55,248 nt of DNA from Cellulosimicrobium terreum (GCA_014803435.1 JACYFD010000010.1:1-55248), one strand, 5' to 3'; positions 23,721 to 31,559 are shown, counted from the stretch's first letter. Numbers and translations are program-made. Notes: a model not told the origin generated them from the sequence alone.

Positions 23721-24740
23721 ATGACCGTCGAGCTGAGCCGTGAGCGCGTGGTAGAGATCAACACCGCGGCGTTCGAGTTCTGGCGCTTCCACGCCAACTC
23801 TGCGGACGACTGGACGAGGGGCTACGTCGCACGACGCGGGCTGCGCGGCCTGCAGGCCGGGTACGCCCCTGAGGGGTGGGCCCGGCTCGTGGGCCGCATG
23901 CGTGGCCGCAGCTACAGCGCGGACGAGCTCGTGGCCGCCGGCCTGGCGTTCCGCACTGAGGCCGGGGGAGTGGGGGACGTGTTCCGTGACCGCCTGGTTC
24001 TGCCCTACCGTGACGAGACGGGCGCGATCGTCGGGTTCACCGCGCGCCGCAACCCCGCGTCTGACGACGTCGACGACGCCCCGGCGAAGTACCTCAACAC
24101 CACCAGCACCGCCGCGTTCGACAAGTCCCGGGACCTGTACGGGCTCGACCCGGCCGCGGTGCGCCGCACCGAGGCCGGCGCGCGCGTTGTGTTCGCCGAG
24201 GGAGCCCTGGACGTCGAGGCCATCCGCCGCACCGGGGCGCACGGCGTCCCGTTGTCCGGGTGCGGCACCGCGCTCACCGCGACGCACCTCGAGCGCGTGC
24301 GCGCGATCCACCCGGGCGCCGTCGCGCTGGCAGTGTTCGCGTTCGATGCCGACGCTGCCGGCCAGGCGGCCGCCGTGCGAGCGTGGGACCTGCTCACCGA
24401 CGACGAGGCCGGCACCGCCGGTGCCCTGGTTCTGCCCGACGGGACCGACCCCGCCCAGTTCGTCCAGGACGGACACGGGCAGGCCCTCGCCGAGCGCCTG
24501 GCCCAGCCGCACAGCCTCGCGTCCGTCGTCGTCGACACCGTCCTCGCCCGCCACAACCTGACGACCGTCGAGGGCCGGGTCAACGCCGTGCGGGCCGCGG
24601 CCGCGCTCGTCGCACGCATCCCCGAGGTGCCCCTGTCGCGCGTCGGGACGCAGCTGCACGCCCGCCTGGCCCCGCACACCGACCTCGGCGTGATCGCCGG
24701 CGAGCTCGCGATCGCCGCGGCCGCGCGCGGCACCACCTGA
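23721..24740 (+). CDS. DnaG-type toprim primase without zinc-binding domain
   Basis: A 339-residue protein starting at ATG 23721. Residues about 1-130 match the DnaG catalytic N-subdomain (YVARRGLRGLQAGYAPEGW, FRDRLVLPYRDETGAIVGFT), and a toprim domain follows: VVFAEGALDVEAIRRTG at about 155-171 supplies the acidic Glu, and AVFAFDADAAGQAA at about 205-218 the Asp-x-Asp. The N-terminal zinc ribbon of chromosomal DnaG is missing, as in many plasmid and phage primases. It may prime lagging-strand or post-transfer synthesis. A separate primase-like Rep is encoded at 16868. Confidence 0.85.
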   Translation: MTVELSRERVVEINTAAFEFWRFHANSADDWTRGYVARRGLRGLQAGYAPEGWARLVGRMRGRSYSADELVAAGLAFRTEAGGVGDVFRDRLVLPYRDETGAIVGFTARRNPASDDVDDAPAKYLNTTSTAAFDKSRDLYGLDPAAVRRTEAGARVVFAEGALDVEAIRRTGAHGVPLSGCGTALTATHLERVRAIHPGAVALAVFAFDADAAGQAAAVRAWDLLTDDEAGTAGALVLPDGTDPAQFVQDGHGQALAERLAQPHSLASVVVDTVLARHNLTTVEGRVNAVRAAAALVARIPEVPLSRVGTQLHARLAPHTDLGVIAGELAIAAAARGTT

Positions 24741-24794
24741 GCCCGGCATCCGAGCCCGGCTAGGTTTGCATGCGCCAGGACCGGGAGGAAGAGC

Positions 24795-24995
24795 ATGCCG
24801 ATCAGCGACGAGGAGCGCGCCCAGCGCGCCGACGATGCCCAGCGCATCCGACACAGCACCCAGCTCGAGGGCGGCCGCACCAGCGACGTCGCCAGAGCGA
24901 TCCAAGACAAGTACATCCGCGGCGAGATCGACGCCGAGGAACTGATGCGACAGACCACCGCACTCGACAGCGACCAGGACGGAGCCAGCCCTTGA
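24795..24995 (+). CDS. VbhA-like antitoxin of the Fic toxin
   Basis: A 66-residue protein; ATG 24795 follows GGAGGAAGAGC. The helix RIRHSTQLEGGRTS contains S21-T-Q-L-E25-G26, the [S/T]xxxE[G/N] inhibitory motif whose Glu reaches into the Fic active site and blocks productive ATP binding. The downstream part (IQDKYIRGEIDAEELMRQT) resembles the antitoxin_VbhA family. Its stop overlaps the TTG start of the toxin (TTGA). The pair is a class I Fic toxin-antitoxin system as in Bartonella VbhT-VbhA. Confidence 0.88.
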   Translation: MPISDEERAQRADDAQRIRHSTQLEGGRTSDVARAIQDKYIRGEIDAEELMRQTTALDSDQDGASP

Positions 24996-25777
24996 CCGAA
25001 CGCCCCTGGGAGAGCGGCGACGAGCACACCCGCTGGGACGGGTACCTGCTCGAGGACGGGCGCACCCTGCGCAACCGCGTCGGCGCCACCACACCCGAGA
25101 CGCTGCGCGACCGCGAGGACCGACGCGTGGAAGCCCGCGCACTGACCCTGCGCGAGCACGGCCTGCCCACCACGTACGACCTCGCCGGGCTGCGAGCCAT
25201 CCACCGGCACCTGTTCCAAGACGTGTACGAATGGGCCGGGGACGTGCGCACCGTGTCGATCCGCAAGAGCCGAGACGGGTGGTTCGCGCCTCTGGACCGG
25301 ATCGAGGACGCGATGGGCGTCGTGGCGACCTACCTGCGCGACACCGACAACTTGCGCACCCTCGACGCGGGCGACGTGCCGGGCGCGCTCGCCAGCGTCT
25401 ACGACGTCATCAACCAGACCCACCCCTTCCGGGAGGGCAACGGGCGTGTGCAGCGCGAGTTCGTCACCGCCCTGGCCCGGGAGTCCGGCCACCGCCTCGA
25501 CTGGACCCAGGTGACGCTCTCGCGTGCCGGGTACGAGTCCGAGAACGACCAGGCCTCCCGCCTGGCCCGCACCGGAGACCGCGGCCCGCTGCGCGCCATG
25601 TTCGCGCGCATCACCACCAACGCCGGCGCGATCGACGACCACGTGAACGACGCACTGCGCCTGGTCGCCGCCTCCCGACCCCCGTTTGCCGCCCGGCCGC
25701 AGGCCAACGGGCCGGCGGCCGTCGCGCGCACGAGCCGTCCCGCACCCGGGGCGCCGGGCAGGGACTACGGACGATGA
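24992..25777 (+). CDS. Fic-domain adenylyltransferase toxin
   Basis: A 261-residue protein. TTG 24992 overlapping the antitoxin stop is the only start consistent with the domain. The Fic core spans about residues 45-200; HPFREGNGR at 144-152 is the complete catalytic motif, with His as general base, Glu for metal and the Arg for the phosphates. VYEWAGDVRTVSIRKS is the conserved substrate-binding flap region. Fic enzymes transfer AMP from ATP to target proteins; VbhT-type toxins modify DNA gyrase and topoisomerase IV, but the target here is unknown. The C-terminal 50 residues are a Pro/Ala/Arg-rich tail with no BID transfer signal. Confidence 0.9.
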   Translation: MTERPWESGDEHTRWDGYLLEDGRTLRNRVGATTPETLRDREDRRVEARALTLREHGLPTTYDLAGLRAIHRHLFQDVYEWAGDVRTVSIRKSRDGWFAPLDRIEDAMGVVATYLRDTDNLRTLDAGDVPGALASVYDVINQTHPFREGNGRVQREFVTALARESGHRLDWTQVTLSRAGYESENDQASRLARTGDRGPLRAMFARITTNAGAIDDHVNDALRLVAASRPPFAARPQANGPAAVARTSRPAPGAPGRDYGR

Positions 25778-26209
25778 CCCGCCGCCGCGGCGTCGCCGTC
25801 CTGGCCGTCGTGCTGATGGCCAGCGCGTGCAGCGCGCCACGGCCCGAGGTCACGGTCGAGGGTCGGGGGAGAGGTGTTCGCCGTCGAGCTCGCGGACACC
25901 GCCAGCGAGCAGAAGGAAGGCCTGGCCGGGCGCGAGGAGATCCCTGTCGGCACCGGGATGCTGTTCCAGTTCGGCGAGCGGACCGAGCACCAGATGTGGA
26001 TGGCCGGCATGCAGGTCCCGATTGACGTCGTCTGGATCGACGGCGACCGCGTGATCGGCGTCGACACCCTCGAGCCGTGCACCGAGGTCGACCAGACCAC
26101 GTGCCCGCGCTGGACCGCGCCCGGCCCGGCGACCGCACTGCTCGAGGTGCCCGCCGGCGCCCTGGCCGACGTCGCCGCCGGCGACGCCGTGGACCTGCAG
26201 ACCCCGTAA
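25774..26209 (+). pseudogene. DUF192 lipoprotein split by a one-base frameshift
   Basis: The frame from ATG 25774 (overlapping the fic stop) encodes a lipoprotein signal MTRRRGVAVLAVVLMASACS with a lipobox Cys, then EVTVEG, after which it loses sense. The DUF192 body (FAVELADTASEQKEGLAGRE, MLFQFGERTEHQMWMAGMQV, IGVDTLEPC) is in another frame that is open from GTG 25874 to 26209. The switch is in the GGGGG run 25865-25869; one G fewer restores a 144-residue lipoprotein reading VEGRGEVFAVELAD. DUF192 proteins are small secreted or periplasmic proteins of unknown role. If the shift is real, GTG 25874 could still give an unexported domain. Confidence 0.75.
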
Positions 26210-26263
26210 GCGGCACGGCGGGGGAGCGCGTTATATCCTGGGTTATAGATGGAGGTGGTTCCC

Positions 26264-26710
26264 ATGACGACAACGCCAAGCGCGGATGTCGAGACCGTGG
26301 TGCGACTGCGGCACCGGCAGGTCGTCGACCGGCTCGACGAGCTCCGCCTGGTGCGCAAGCTCGCGGCCCAGATGTCGCAGACCGAGATCGCGAAGCTGCT
26401 CGCGATCAGCCAGCCCGCGGTTCACAAAGCCCTAAAGGCGGCCGAACGCGTGCCCGAGGTGGCGGACGGATTCAGCGGCGCGAGCCCCTACGAGATCGCC
26501 GAGCGGTACGCGGCCGGCCAGATCGACCGCGCCCACGTCATCGACGAGCTCGCGCGGTGGCCCTACGCGAGCACCCCCAGGACCGACGGGTTCGACTGGC
26601 TGGTCGAGGACGCGAACGGCACGTTCGAGGAGGTCGGGCGCGCACTCGACGACGGCCTGCTCGACGAGGACGCCTACGACGCGGTGCTCGCCGCGAAGAG
26701 TGGACGCTAA
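26264..26710 (+). CDS. HTH antitoxin of the zeta-type toxin
   Basis: A 148-residue protein from ATG 26264, nine bases after GGAGGTGG. Residues about 25-70 hold a helix-turn-helix (MSQTEIAKLLAISQPAVHKAL); the C-terminal half is helical and acidic (ASPYEIAERYAAGQIDRAHV, then VEDANGTFEEVGRALDDGLL). It directly precedes the zeta toxin gene, so it probably neutralises the toxin and represses its own operon. It is larger than the classical epsilon antitoxin and has its own DNA-binding domain. Confidence 0.8.
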   Translation: MTTTPSADVETVVRLRHRQVVDRLDELRLVRKLAAQMSQTEIAKLLAISQPAVHKALKAAERVPEVADGFSGASPYEIAERYAAGQIDRAHVIDELARWPYASTPRTDGFDWLVEDANGTFEEVGRALDDGLLDEDAYDAVLAAKSGR

Positions 26711-26736
26711 CCGGTCTGGCCGATTTACTCACCTGC

Positions 26737-27753
26737 GTGAGCGACGACTGCGACCGGCACGCGGCCCACCGCGAGACTGTCCGAGAGTTCTCCCGCGCCG
26801 GGGGACCGCTCGATAAGGACGGGCCGCACTCCACGCTGAACAACCCCGCGTGGTTCATCGACGGGAAGGTCGACCAGCCCACCGCCTGGCGGCGCGCCTT
26901 GTGGCGCCGTCTGCGCGACGAGGCACGTGCCGAGGCTCCCGGGGCGCGCCAGGACGGCAAGGCCATCGTGCTCGCCGGCCCGCCAGGGGCGGGCAAGGGA
27001 CACGTCCAGGGCAACGTCCTCGGGCTCGACAAGGACGCCTGGCTCGTCATCGACGCCGACAGGTTCAAGGACAAGCTGCTCCGCGAAGCCTTGGACGACG
27101 GCAGCTACGAGACCTTCCTCAAGCCCGACGCCGTGCGTGAGCGTGAGGCCGCAGGGGAACCGTTCTTCCCTCTCGAGCTCGCGGCCCTTGTCCACGAGGA
27201 GTCCTCCAAACTTGCGCGCCTGCTCCGCGACGAAGCACTGAGCGAGGGCACCAATGTCGTCATCGACTCGGTTCTGTCCAACTCTCGGGCGACCATCGCG
27301 CTCGGCAACCAGCTCGCGGCCGCCAGCTACGAGGTCGAGGTCGTCGACGTCGAGGTGCCCTACGAGCTCTCCCAGGCCCGCATCGCCCAACGCTGGCGCG
27401 AGTCTTACGAGGGCGCCGTCGTAACGGGGGAAGGCCTCGGAGGCCGCTGGGTGCCCAGCGTGTACGCGCGCGAGGTCTTCGACGGACCCGGCGGGCGCTC
27501 ACGCTCCCAAGAGTCTGCTGCGGTGCTCGCCACCACCTGCCCGGCGGTGCTGCGCTACCGGCGCTTCTGGACCCGGGCGGCTGAGGCGCCGATGCGGGTC
27601 GAGACCGACATGGGGCGCTTCCAGCGAGGGGGAGACCTCGTTGATCACTCCCTCCTCGCCACCAGGTCGCGCGCGTCAGCCGGGCAGGCGGTGCCCCCCC
27701 GGCCTCGAGTGCCCCGACGTGGTCAGGACCGGGGTTCCGGGCTGGAGAGGTAG
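26737..27753 (+). CDS. Zeta-type kinase toxin
   Basis: A 338-residue protein if started at GTG 26737 (27 bases after the antitoxin stop, no clear Shine-Dalgarno). Walker A is GPPGAGKG at 81-88, preceded by the strand AIVLA; LVIDADRFKDKLLREALDDG and VVIDSVLSNSRATI follow as in zeta toxins, which phosphorylate UDP-N-acetylglucosamine and block wall synthesis. Substrate is family knowledge, not shown here. The C-terminal 80 residues (SAAVLATTCPAVLRYRRFW, MRVETDMGRFQRGGDLVDHS) are duplicated in decayed form at 28726-28900. The final 25 residues are Arg/Pro-rich and may not be native. Confidence 0.85.
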   Translation: MSDDCDRHAAHRETVREFSRAGGPLDKDGPHSTLNNPAWFIDGKVDQPTAWRRALWRRLRDEARAEAPGARQDGKAIVLAGPPGAGKGHVQGNVLGLDKDAWLVIDADRFKDKLLREALDDGSYETFLKPDAVREREAAGEPFFPLELAALVHEESSKLARLLRDEALSEGTNVVIDSVLSNSRATIALGNQLAAASYEVEVVDVEVPYELSQARIAQRWRESYEGAVVTGEGLGGRWVPSVYAREVFDGPGGRSRSQESAAVLATTCPAVLRYRRFWTRAAEAPMRVETDMGRFQRGGDLVDHSLLATRSRASAGQAVPPRPRVPRRGQDRGSGLER

Positions 27754-27841
27754 CAACGAGGCTTGCGGGAGACCAGAGGGCCGAAACTCGCCTCTGACCT
27801 GCGCAGACGCAGAGATGCGCCCGCGTGTCGTCTGGACATGT

Positions 27842-27915
27842 TAAGATGGTCGATGCCCGATCCCCGGGCATGACGAAGCCCGGAAGACGGCAATCTTCCG
27901 GTTCGTCTGTTTTTC
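27842..27915 (+). promoter_or_regulatory. Leader with attenuator-like intrinsic terminator
   Basis: A TTAAGAT element at 27841-27847 could be a -10 box. It is followed by a small hairpin ATGCCCG/CGGGCAT (27853-27859 with 27865-27871) and then a 14-bp hairpin GACGAA..CCGGAAGA / TCTTCCGGTTCGTC (27872-27877 and 27880-27887 with 27894-27907), directly followed by TGTTTTT (27908-27914). That is a textbook intrinsic terminator, but it stands before, not after, a ribosome-binding site and open frame. Transcriptional attenuation is therefore likely. Confidence 0.6.
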
Positions 27916-27942
27916 TAACAACCAGTTTGGAGGTGAGCCCAA

Positions 27943-28143
27943 GTGGTCATCGCAGTTGTATCGAACTACGAGACTACGTCGAATATTTCACGGTGTCAAC
28001 ATCGACTAAGGGAACTTACGAACATGGTCGCTCTTGAGAGAGGACCATTATGGACACGAACCATATGGCCCCTCGCCCTAAGTTCCTCCTCGAACTGCTT
28101 CGGCAGCTCGGGTGCGGGATCGCTCGGGGCGTCGGTCACCTGA
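27943..28143 (+). CDS. Short open frame in an attenuator-controlled leader
   Basis: A 66-residue frame from GTG 27943, 8-9 bases after a strong TTTGGAGGTG. The sequence (VVIAVVSNYETTSNISRCQH...) resembles no family I know, and the first 100 bases are much AT-richer than the surroundings. It overlaps a second short frame at 28050 in another phase. It may be a regulatory leader peptide rather than a functional protein. Only one of the two frames need be real. Confidence 0.4.
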   Translation: MVIAVVSNYETTSNISRCQHRLRELTNMVALERGPLWTRTIWPLALSSSSNCFGSSGAGSLGASVT

Positions 28144-28169
28144 TCGTGCTCATGCTCGCGGGCGAGTAG
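28050..28169 (+). CDS. Candidate 39-residue peptide gene
   Basis: ATG 28050 follows GAGAGGACC by good spacing and encodes 39 residues (MDTNHMAPRPKFLLELLRQL, then a Gly-rich hydrophobic end with HLIVLMLAG) to TAG 28169. It lies in the same leader transcript, ends 52 bases before a perfect terminator, and could be a small amphipathic or membrane-active peptide. The assignment rests only on ribosome-binding site and position. Confidence 0.45.
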   Translation: MDTNHMAPRPKFLLELLRQLGCGIARGVGHLIVLMLAGE

Positions 28170-28220
28170 CCCTCGGGTGCGACGGGCGGAGTGGACACCG
28201 CTTGGTCCGGACCGTCGCAG

Positions 28221-28250
28221 AGCCGGCGGCACCTTCGGGTGCCGCCGGCT
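28221..28250 (+). terminator. Perfect 13-bp hairpin with TTCG tetraloop
   Basis: AGCCGGCGGCACC pairs perfectly with GGTGCCGCCGGCT around TTCG. It closes the small transcription unit that begins near 27842. Confidence 0.85.
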
Positions 28251-28364
28251 CGCATCTCAGCTGTGCTGCACCGACTCGCGACCGGTAGGCGTGCGTGCTC
28301 GGGAGGTGCGAGCTCGCAGGCCCTGGTCGGTGTCTTGAGTCATCGGCGCGGTACGGTCGGGCGC

Positions 28365-28532
28365 ATGGACGGTGGTGGCGACGGCAGCGGATGGCTCATA
28401 TTCGCCGTCGGCATCGTCGTCCTGGCCGTCCTGATCGGCTGGTACACCGCCCGGGCGTCAAGTCTCGACATCCGTCGGCAGGCCGAGAAGGGCGACTCGC
28501 TCGACCATCCTGACGACGACTACGCGCCGTAG
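28365..28532 (+). CDS. Small single-span membrane protein
   Basis: A 55-residue frame from ATG 28365: a Gly-rich start, one membrane segment at about residues 10-29 (WLIFAVGIVVLAVLIGWYTA) and a charged tail (RRQAEKGDSLDHPDDDYAP). No good Shine-Dalgarno is seen. It converges with another small membrane frame that overlaps its last 13 bases. No family recognised. Confidence 0.5.
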   Translation: MDGGGDGSGWLIFAVGIVVLAVLIGWYTARASSLDIRRQAEKGDSLDHPDDDYAP

Positions 28533-28684
28533 GTCGGCTCGACCGGTGGCGGTGGGATCGTCTCGCCGGTGAACGTCAGTAGCAAGTAGACGACCAGGGC
28601 GACGGCCAGGATGGCGGCCACGATCTTGCCTACGTGCCTTGGGCGTGCGATGAAGAGCCCGACGACGGTCGGCGCGATCAGCAT
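28520..28684 (-). CDS. Small two-span membrane protein, possibly truncated
   Basis: A 54-residue frame from ATG 28684 (MLIAPTVVGLFIARPRHVGK) with hydrophobic stretches at about 1-13 and 20-40 and a Pro-rich end. The frame stays open upstream but there enters the decayed zeta-toxin remnant, so the original N terminus may have been lost by rearrangement. Function unknown. Confidence 0.4.
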   Translation of the reverse strand: MLIAPTVVGLFIARPRHVGKIVAAILAVALVVYLLLTFTGETIPPPPVEPTYGA

Positions 28685-28725
28685 CACGATTGACTCCGCA
28701 TACCCCTGAGCCGCTGTGTGGCCGC

Positions 28726-28903
28726 ACGTCCGCCGCAGTCCTCGCCACCACCTGCCCCGCCGTGCTGCGCTACCGACGCTTCTGGACCCGCGCAGCCGGC
28801 GCACCCATGCGAGTCGAGACCGACACGGGGCGCTTCCAGCGCGGGGGAGACCTCGTGAAGCACTCCCTCATCGCCACCAAGTCCCGCACGTCCGCAGGGA
28901 TAG
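28726..28903 (+). pseudogene. Remnant of a second zeta toxin gene (C-terminal part only)
   Basis: The frame here reads TSAAVLATTCPAVLRYRRFW, RVETDTGRFQRGGDLVKHSL and SRTSAG, matching the C-terminal region of the zeta toxin at about 27513-27690 residue by residue with a few substitutions. Codon differences between the two copies are numerous, so this is an old paralogue or an independently acquired copy and not a recent duplication. The kinase core is absent and the remnant runs into the transposase fragment. Confidence 0.8.
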
Positions 28904-28947
28904 CACCGTTTGCTCGGCCTCGGTCTGCCCGACACATGCCCGGACAG

Positions 28948-29408
28948 GGCGTGGGATCGGCTACGACTACGTCCACACCGCGATCGACGACCACTCCCGG
29001 CTGGCTTACGCCGAGATACACGCGGATGAGAGGGGCACGACCTGCGCCGGGTTCCTTACCCGGGCAGCGGCGTTCTACGCCGCTCACGGCATCACCATCG
29101 AGCGCGTCCTGAGCGACAACGCGAAGAACTACCGCCAGTCGTTCGCGTTCCGCGACGCCGCCGAAGCCCTGGGCATCCGGTTGAAGTTCATCAAGCCGCA
29201 CTGCCCCTGGACCAACGGCAAGGCCGAACGCCTCAACCGGACCCTGGCCGCCGAATGGGCCTACGCCCGCCCCTACAACTCCAACATCGAGCGCGCCCAC
29301 GCCTTGCCGACCTGGCTCAAGCACTACAACCTGGAACGACCCCACACCGGCATCGGAGGCCTACGCCCCATCGACCGAATCAACAACGTCCCGAGTCAGT
29401 ACATCTAG
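28948..29408 (+). mobile_element. IS481-family transposase, C-terminal half only
   Basis: The frame reads GIGYDYVHTAIDDHSRLAYAE with the DDE-type Asp residues, then RVLSDNAKNYR, LKFIKPHCPWTNGKAERLNR and ends GLRPIDRINNVPSQYI at TAG 29406-29408. This is the catalytic second half of an IS481-type transposase (second D and final E motifs present); the N-terminal HTH half is missing. The 5' break is the junction with the zeta remnant at about 28900-28950. No terminal inverted repeat was found on the left side. Not expected to be active. Confidence 0.85.
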
Positions 29409-29452
29409 CGCGCCTACGCGGTCGGAGGCGAGGTTACGCAGAGACTTAAGCC

Positions 29453-31033
29453 GTGATCGTTGTCGATGGGCGGACCGACGAAGAGAAGCTCCTTGAGCTG
29501 CTCGCGACGGGCACCGAGGACACTGAGCTGGACTTTAAGGCGACTGTCGACCTATCGCGCGGCTCGTCCCGGTCGGTTCTGGAGTTCGTCAAGGACGCCA
29601 TTTCGATGGGCAACCTGCCAAGCGGTGGGTACCTCATCATCGGCGTCGACAACCGGGGGAAGCCGGCGCACGAGGAGCAGCGTGTCGAGGTCGGTCAGTT
29701 TGACTCCGCGCTGCTGCGGGCCCGCATCGCCAAGTACGTCGACGCCCCCGTACACGTGGTCGCGCAGGCCCACGTCGTGGACGGTCGTGACGTCGCGTTG
29801 ATCTACGTGCGCCCCAACGAGTCCGGCCTGCCGGTGCCGATCAAGGCCATCGGCCAGTACGACGACGGCACAGGGGCCATGAAAACGGTGTTCAGCGAGG
29901 GTGAGGTGCTGATCCGGGAAGGCACGTCCAACGTCCGTTTGCGGTACGCGCACTGGGACGGGCTCCTGAGCCGGTACCGAGAGCGGGTCCGTGACGAGGC
30001 CCGCACCGACGTCGACCGAATGCTCGCCAGGCTGGCCGCTCAGCTCGGCCCGCGCGACCAGCCCGGCGCGGCGATACTGCTCGACGTCGGGATGGACGAC
30101 AACGCACTCACCGAAGCGATCCCAGCCGCGTTCGAGGCAGCTACTCCCGTGGCGCTGAACCGGTTCCTGAACGTCGCGACGCACGTGGTAGCCGGTGAGT
30201 CCGAGATCGCCATGAGCAAGGACCGGGCGCTCGACCTGATCGCGGCCGTCGCGTGCCAGGCGGCGCTGTTTGATAGGCCGACAGAGTTCGCCGCGGCGGT
30301 CGATGCGCTGTGGAACGCCTACCAGGCGGTGCCGGTTCCGGCCGACGGGGTCCGGCTGAGCGGGCAGAACGCGGAACGTGCCGCACACGAGCTCGATGTC
30401 ATCCTCCGCGTGTTCGCGGTTGGCGCCGCCGTAGTGCGCGTGCGGCGATGGTCGATGCTGGGCACGCTGGTGGATCGCCCGGTCCCCGTCGGCCAGGGCT
30501 ACACCTACGGGACCTGGTTGCGGCACGCCCTCGTGCAGGCGTCACGCGCCAGCCTTCTGCTCGACGAGAACGGCGCCGAACGTGGCGGGCAGGTGCTCTC
30601 ACTGGTGCGTCGGCTCGTCGCGGGCACCCGGCTGCTGCGACCCGACCGCGGGCCACAGGCCACTGTGACCGTATGGGAAGACCTGGCCCCCAACGACTGG
30701 ATCTTGAACTCGTTGTGCCAGTTCGACGTGCTGTGGTGTGTCTTGGCTCGCGCACTTGGCCGCGGAAACGACCGCACGAAGTTCTACCCCAGCTGTGCGG
30801 CGTTCCATCAGTACCGAGCGCAGCCCGTGCTGGACGAGATCGTGAGCGACGCCGACGCGCGCCGCGACACGTTCGGGTCGCTACCAGACGACACGATTGC
30901 AGGCGCCATCACAACAGTGCTCGATCTGGCGGTCGGTCAGTCGCACAACTACGGGGGCTGGTGGGGTGGCGTGGAGGATTCACCGACAGTCGCACGATTC
31001 ATCGCCGATGCAGGTGTGGCTCCGTCGCGGTAG
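29453..31033 (+). CDS. AlbA_2/Schlafen-like domain protein of unknown function
   Basis: A 526-residue protein from GTG 29453 (weak ribosome-binding site). Residues about 10-150 fit the Schlafen AlbA_2 domain (PF04326): TELDFKATVDLSRGSSRSVL, then FVKDAISMGNLPSGGYLIIG VDN, and later ALIYVRP. The remaining 375 residues are mainly helical and lack any motif I recognise; there is no ATPase or nuclease signature. AlbA_2 proteins occur as regulators and in several anti-phage systems. It sits between an IS fragment and a DUF1016 nuclease, a typical accessory neighbourhood. Function is undetermined. Confidence 0.75.
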   Translation: MIVVDGRTDEEKLLELLATGTEDTELDFKATVDLSRGSSRSVLEFVKDAISMGNLPSGGYLIIGVDNRGKPAHEEQRVEVGQFDSALLRARIAKYVDAPVHVVAQAHVVDGRDVALIYVRPNESGLPVPIKAIGQYDDGTGAMKTVFSEGEVLIREGTSNVRLRYAHWDGLLSRYRERVRDEARTDVDRMLARLAAQLGPRDQPGAAILLDVGMDDNALTEAIPAAFEAATPVALNRFLNVATHVVAGESEIAMSKDRALDLIAAVACQAALFDRPTEFAAAVDALWNAYQAVPVPADGVRLSGQNAERAAHELDVILRVFAVGAAVVRVRRWSMLGTLVDRPVPVGQGYTYGTWLRHALVQASRASLLLDENGAERGGQVLSLVRRLVAGTRLLRPDRGPQATVTVWEDLAPNDWILNSLCQFDVLWCVLARALGRGNDRTKFYPSCAAFHQYRAQPVLDEIVSDADARRDTFGSLPDDTIAGAITTVLDLAVGQSHNYGGWWGGVEDSPTVARFIADAGVAPSR

Positions 31034-31078
31034 CTGGCCCACCTTCAACTCGCAATCGTTCTAAGCCGATAACGTCCG

Positions 31079-31339
31079 TTATGGCGTATCTGACCGATTC
31101 GGGCCGCGTGGTGCTCTCTTCAAACCTCGGTCGTCACCGTCAGCGCCGTTCGTCTCCCAGTAGTCGAGGGTGACCGTCCACGGCGACGGCAGCGCCGCGC
31201 GCAGCGCGGCGAGCAGGCGGTCGGCCTCGGCGCGATGCGGAGTGTCTGCTCGCGTTGACTGGTCGACACCGGATCCGTGCACGGTTCCCTCGGCGCGTAA
31301 GCGTCGCAGGGCGGCCTCCATGGCGGTGAATGTCGGCAC
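31079..31339 (-). CDS. Hypothetical protein, possibly the frameshifted end of the gene at 31559
   Basis: An 86-residue frame; GTG 31339 follows GAAGGCGAAC. It contains VPTFTAMEAALRRLRAEGT and a convincing globular end LPSPWTVTLDYWETNGADGD. It may be an independent gene overlapping the upstream one, or the true C terminus of that gene after a one-base frameshift in a GGG run near 31355; joining them gives a 159-residue product. Family unknown. Confidence 0.45.
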   Translation of the reverse strand: MPTFTAMEAALRRLRAEGTVHGSGVDQSTRADTPHRAEADRLLAALRAALPSPWTVTLDYWETNGADGDDRGLKRAPRGPNRSDTP

Positions 31340-31559
31340 GAACCCGTTCGCCTTCGTGCGGCGAGAGCCGCCTGAGCTGCAGGTTCATGACCGCGCTCTC
31401 CTGCTCGGGCGTCAGGTCCGCCAGCGGCAACGGCTCGCCCGCGGCGATCGCCGCAGTGACCTCCCGCCATCGAGTCTGTGCGAGCGCGATCACCCGCAGG
31501 AAGCGCAACTCCGCCTCGAGCCGCTCCACGTCGGCGTGTGTCGGCTGTCGATCCCCCAT
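31140..31559 (-). CDS. GyrA-tail-like small protein, 3' part doubtful
   Basis: From ATG 31559 the first 75 residues look real: DVERLEAELRFLRVIALAQT, REVTAAIAAGEPLPLAD and ESAVMNLQLRRLSPHEGERV. The last segment resembles the helical segment at the end of the GyrA/ParC breakage-reunion domain (..A..DMQLRRL...E...). After about residue 75 this frame becomes Arg/Pro-rich without sense while another frame at 31339 takes over. It is either frameshifted or simply overlaps a second gene. Role unknown; too short for a topoisomerase subunit. Confidence 0.5.
   Translation of the reverse strand: MGDRQPTHADVERLEAELRFLRVIALAQTRWREVTAAIAAGEPLPLADLTPEQESAVMNLQLRRLSPHEGERVRADIHRHGGRPATLTRRGNRARIRCRPVNASRHSASRRGRPPARRAARGAAVAVDGHPRLLGDERR

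Noticed and set aside
27853-27915. tRNA-like or riboswitch identity of the leader hairpins
   Set aside because: GGTTCGTC recalls a T-loop, but no acceptor stem, anticodon arm or known riboswitch core could be drawn; attenuator hairpin is simpler.
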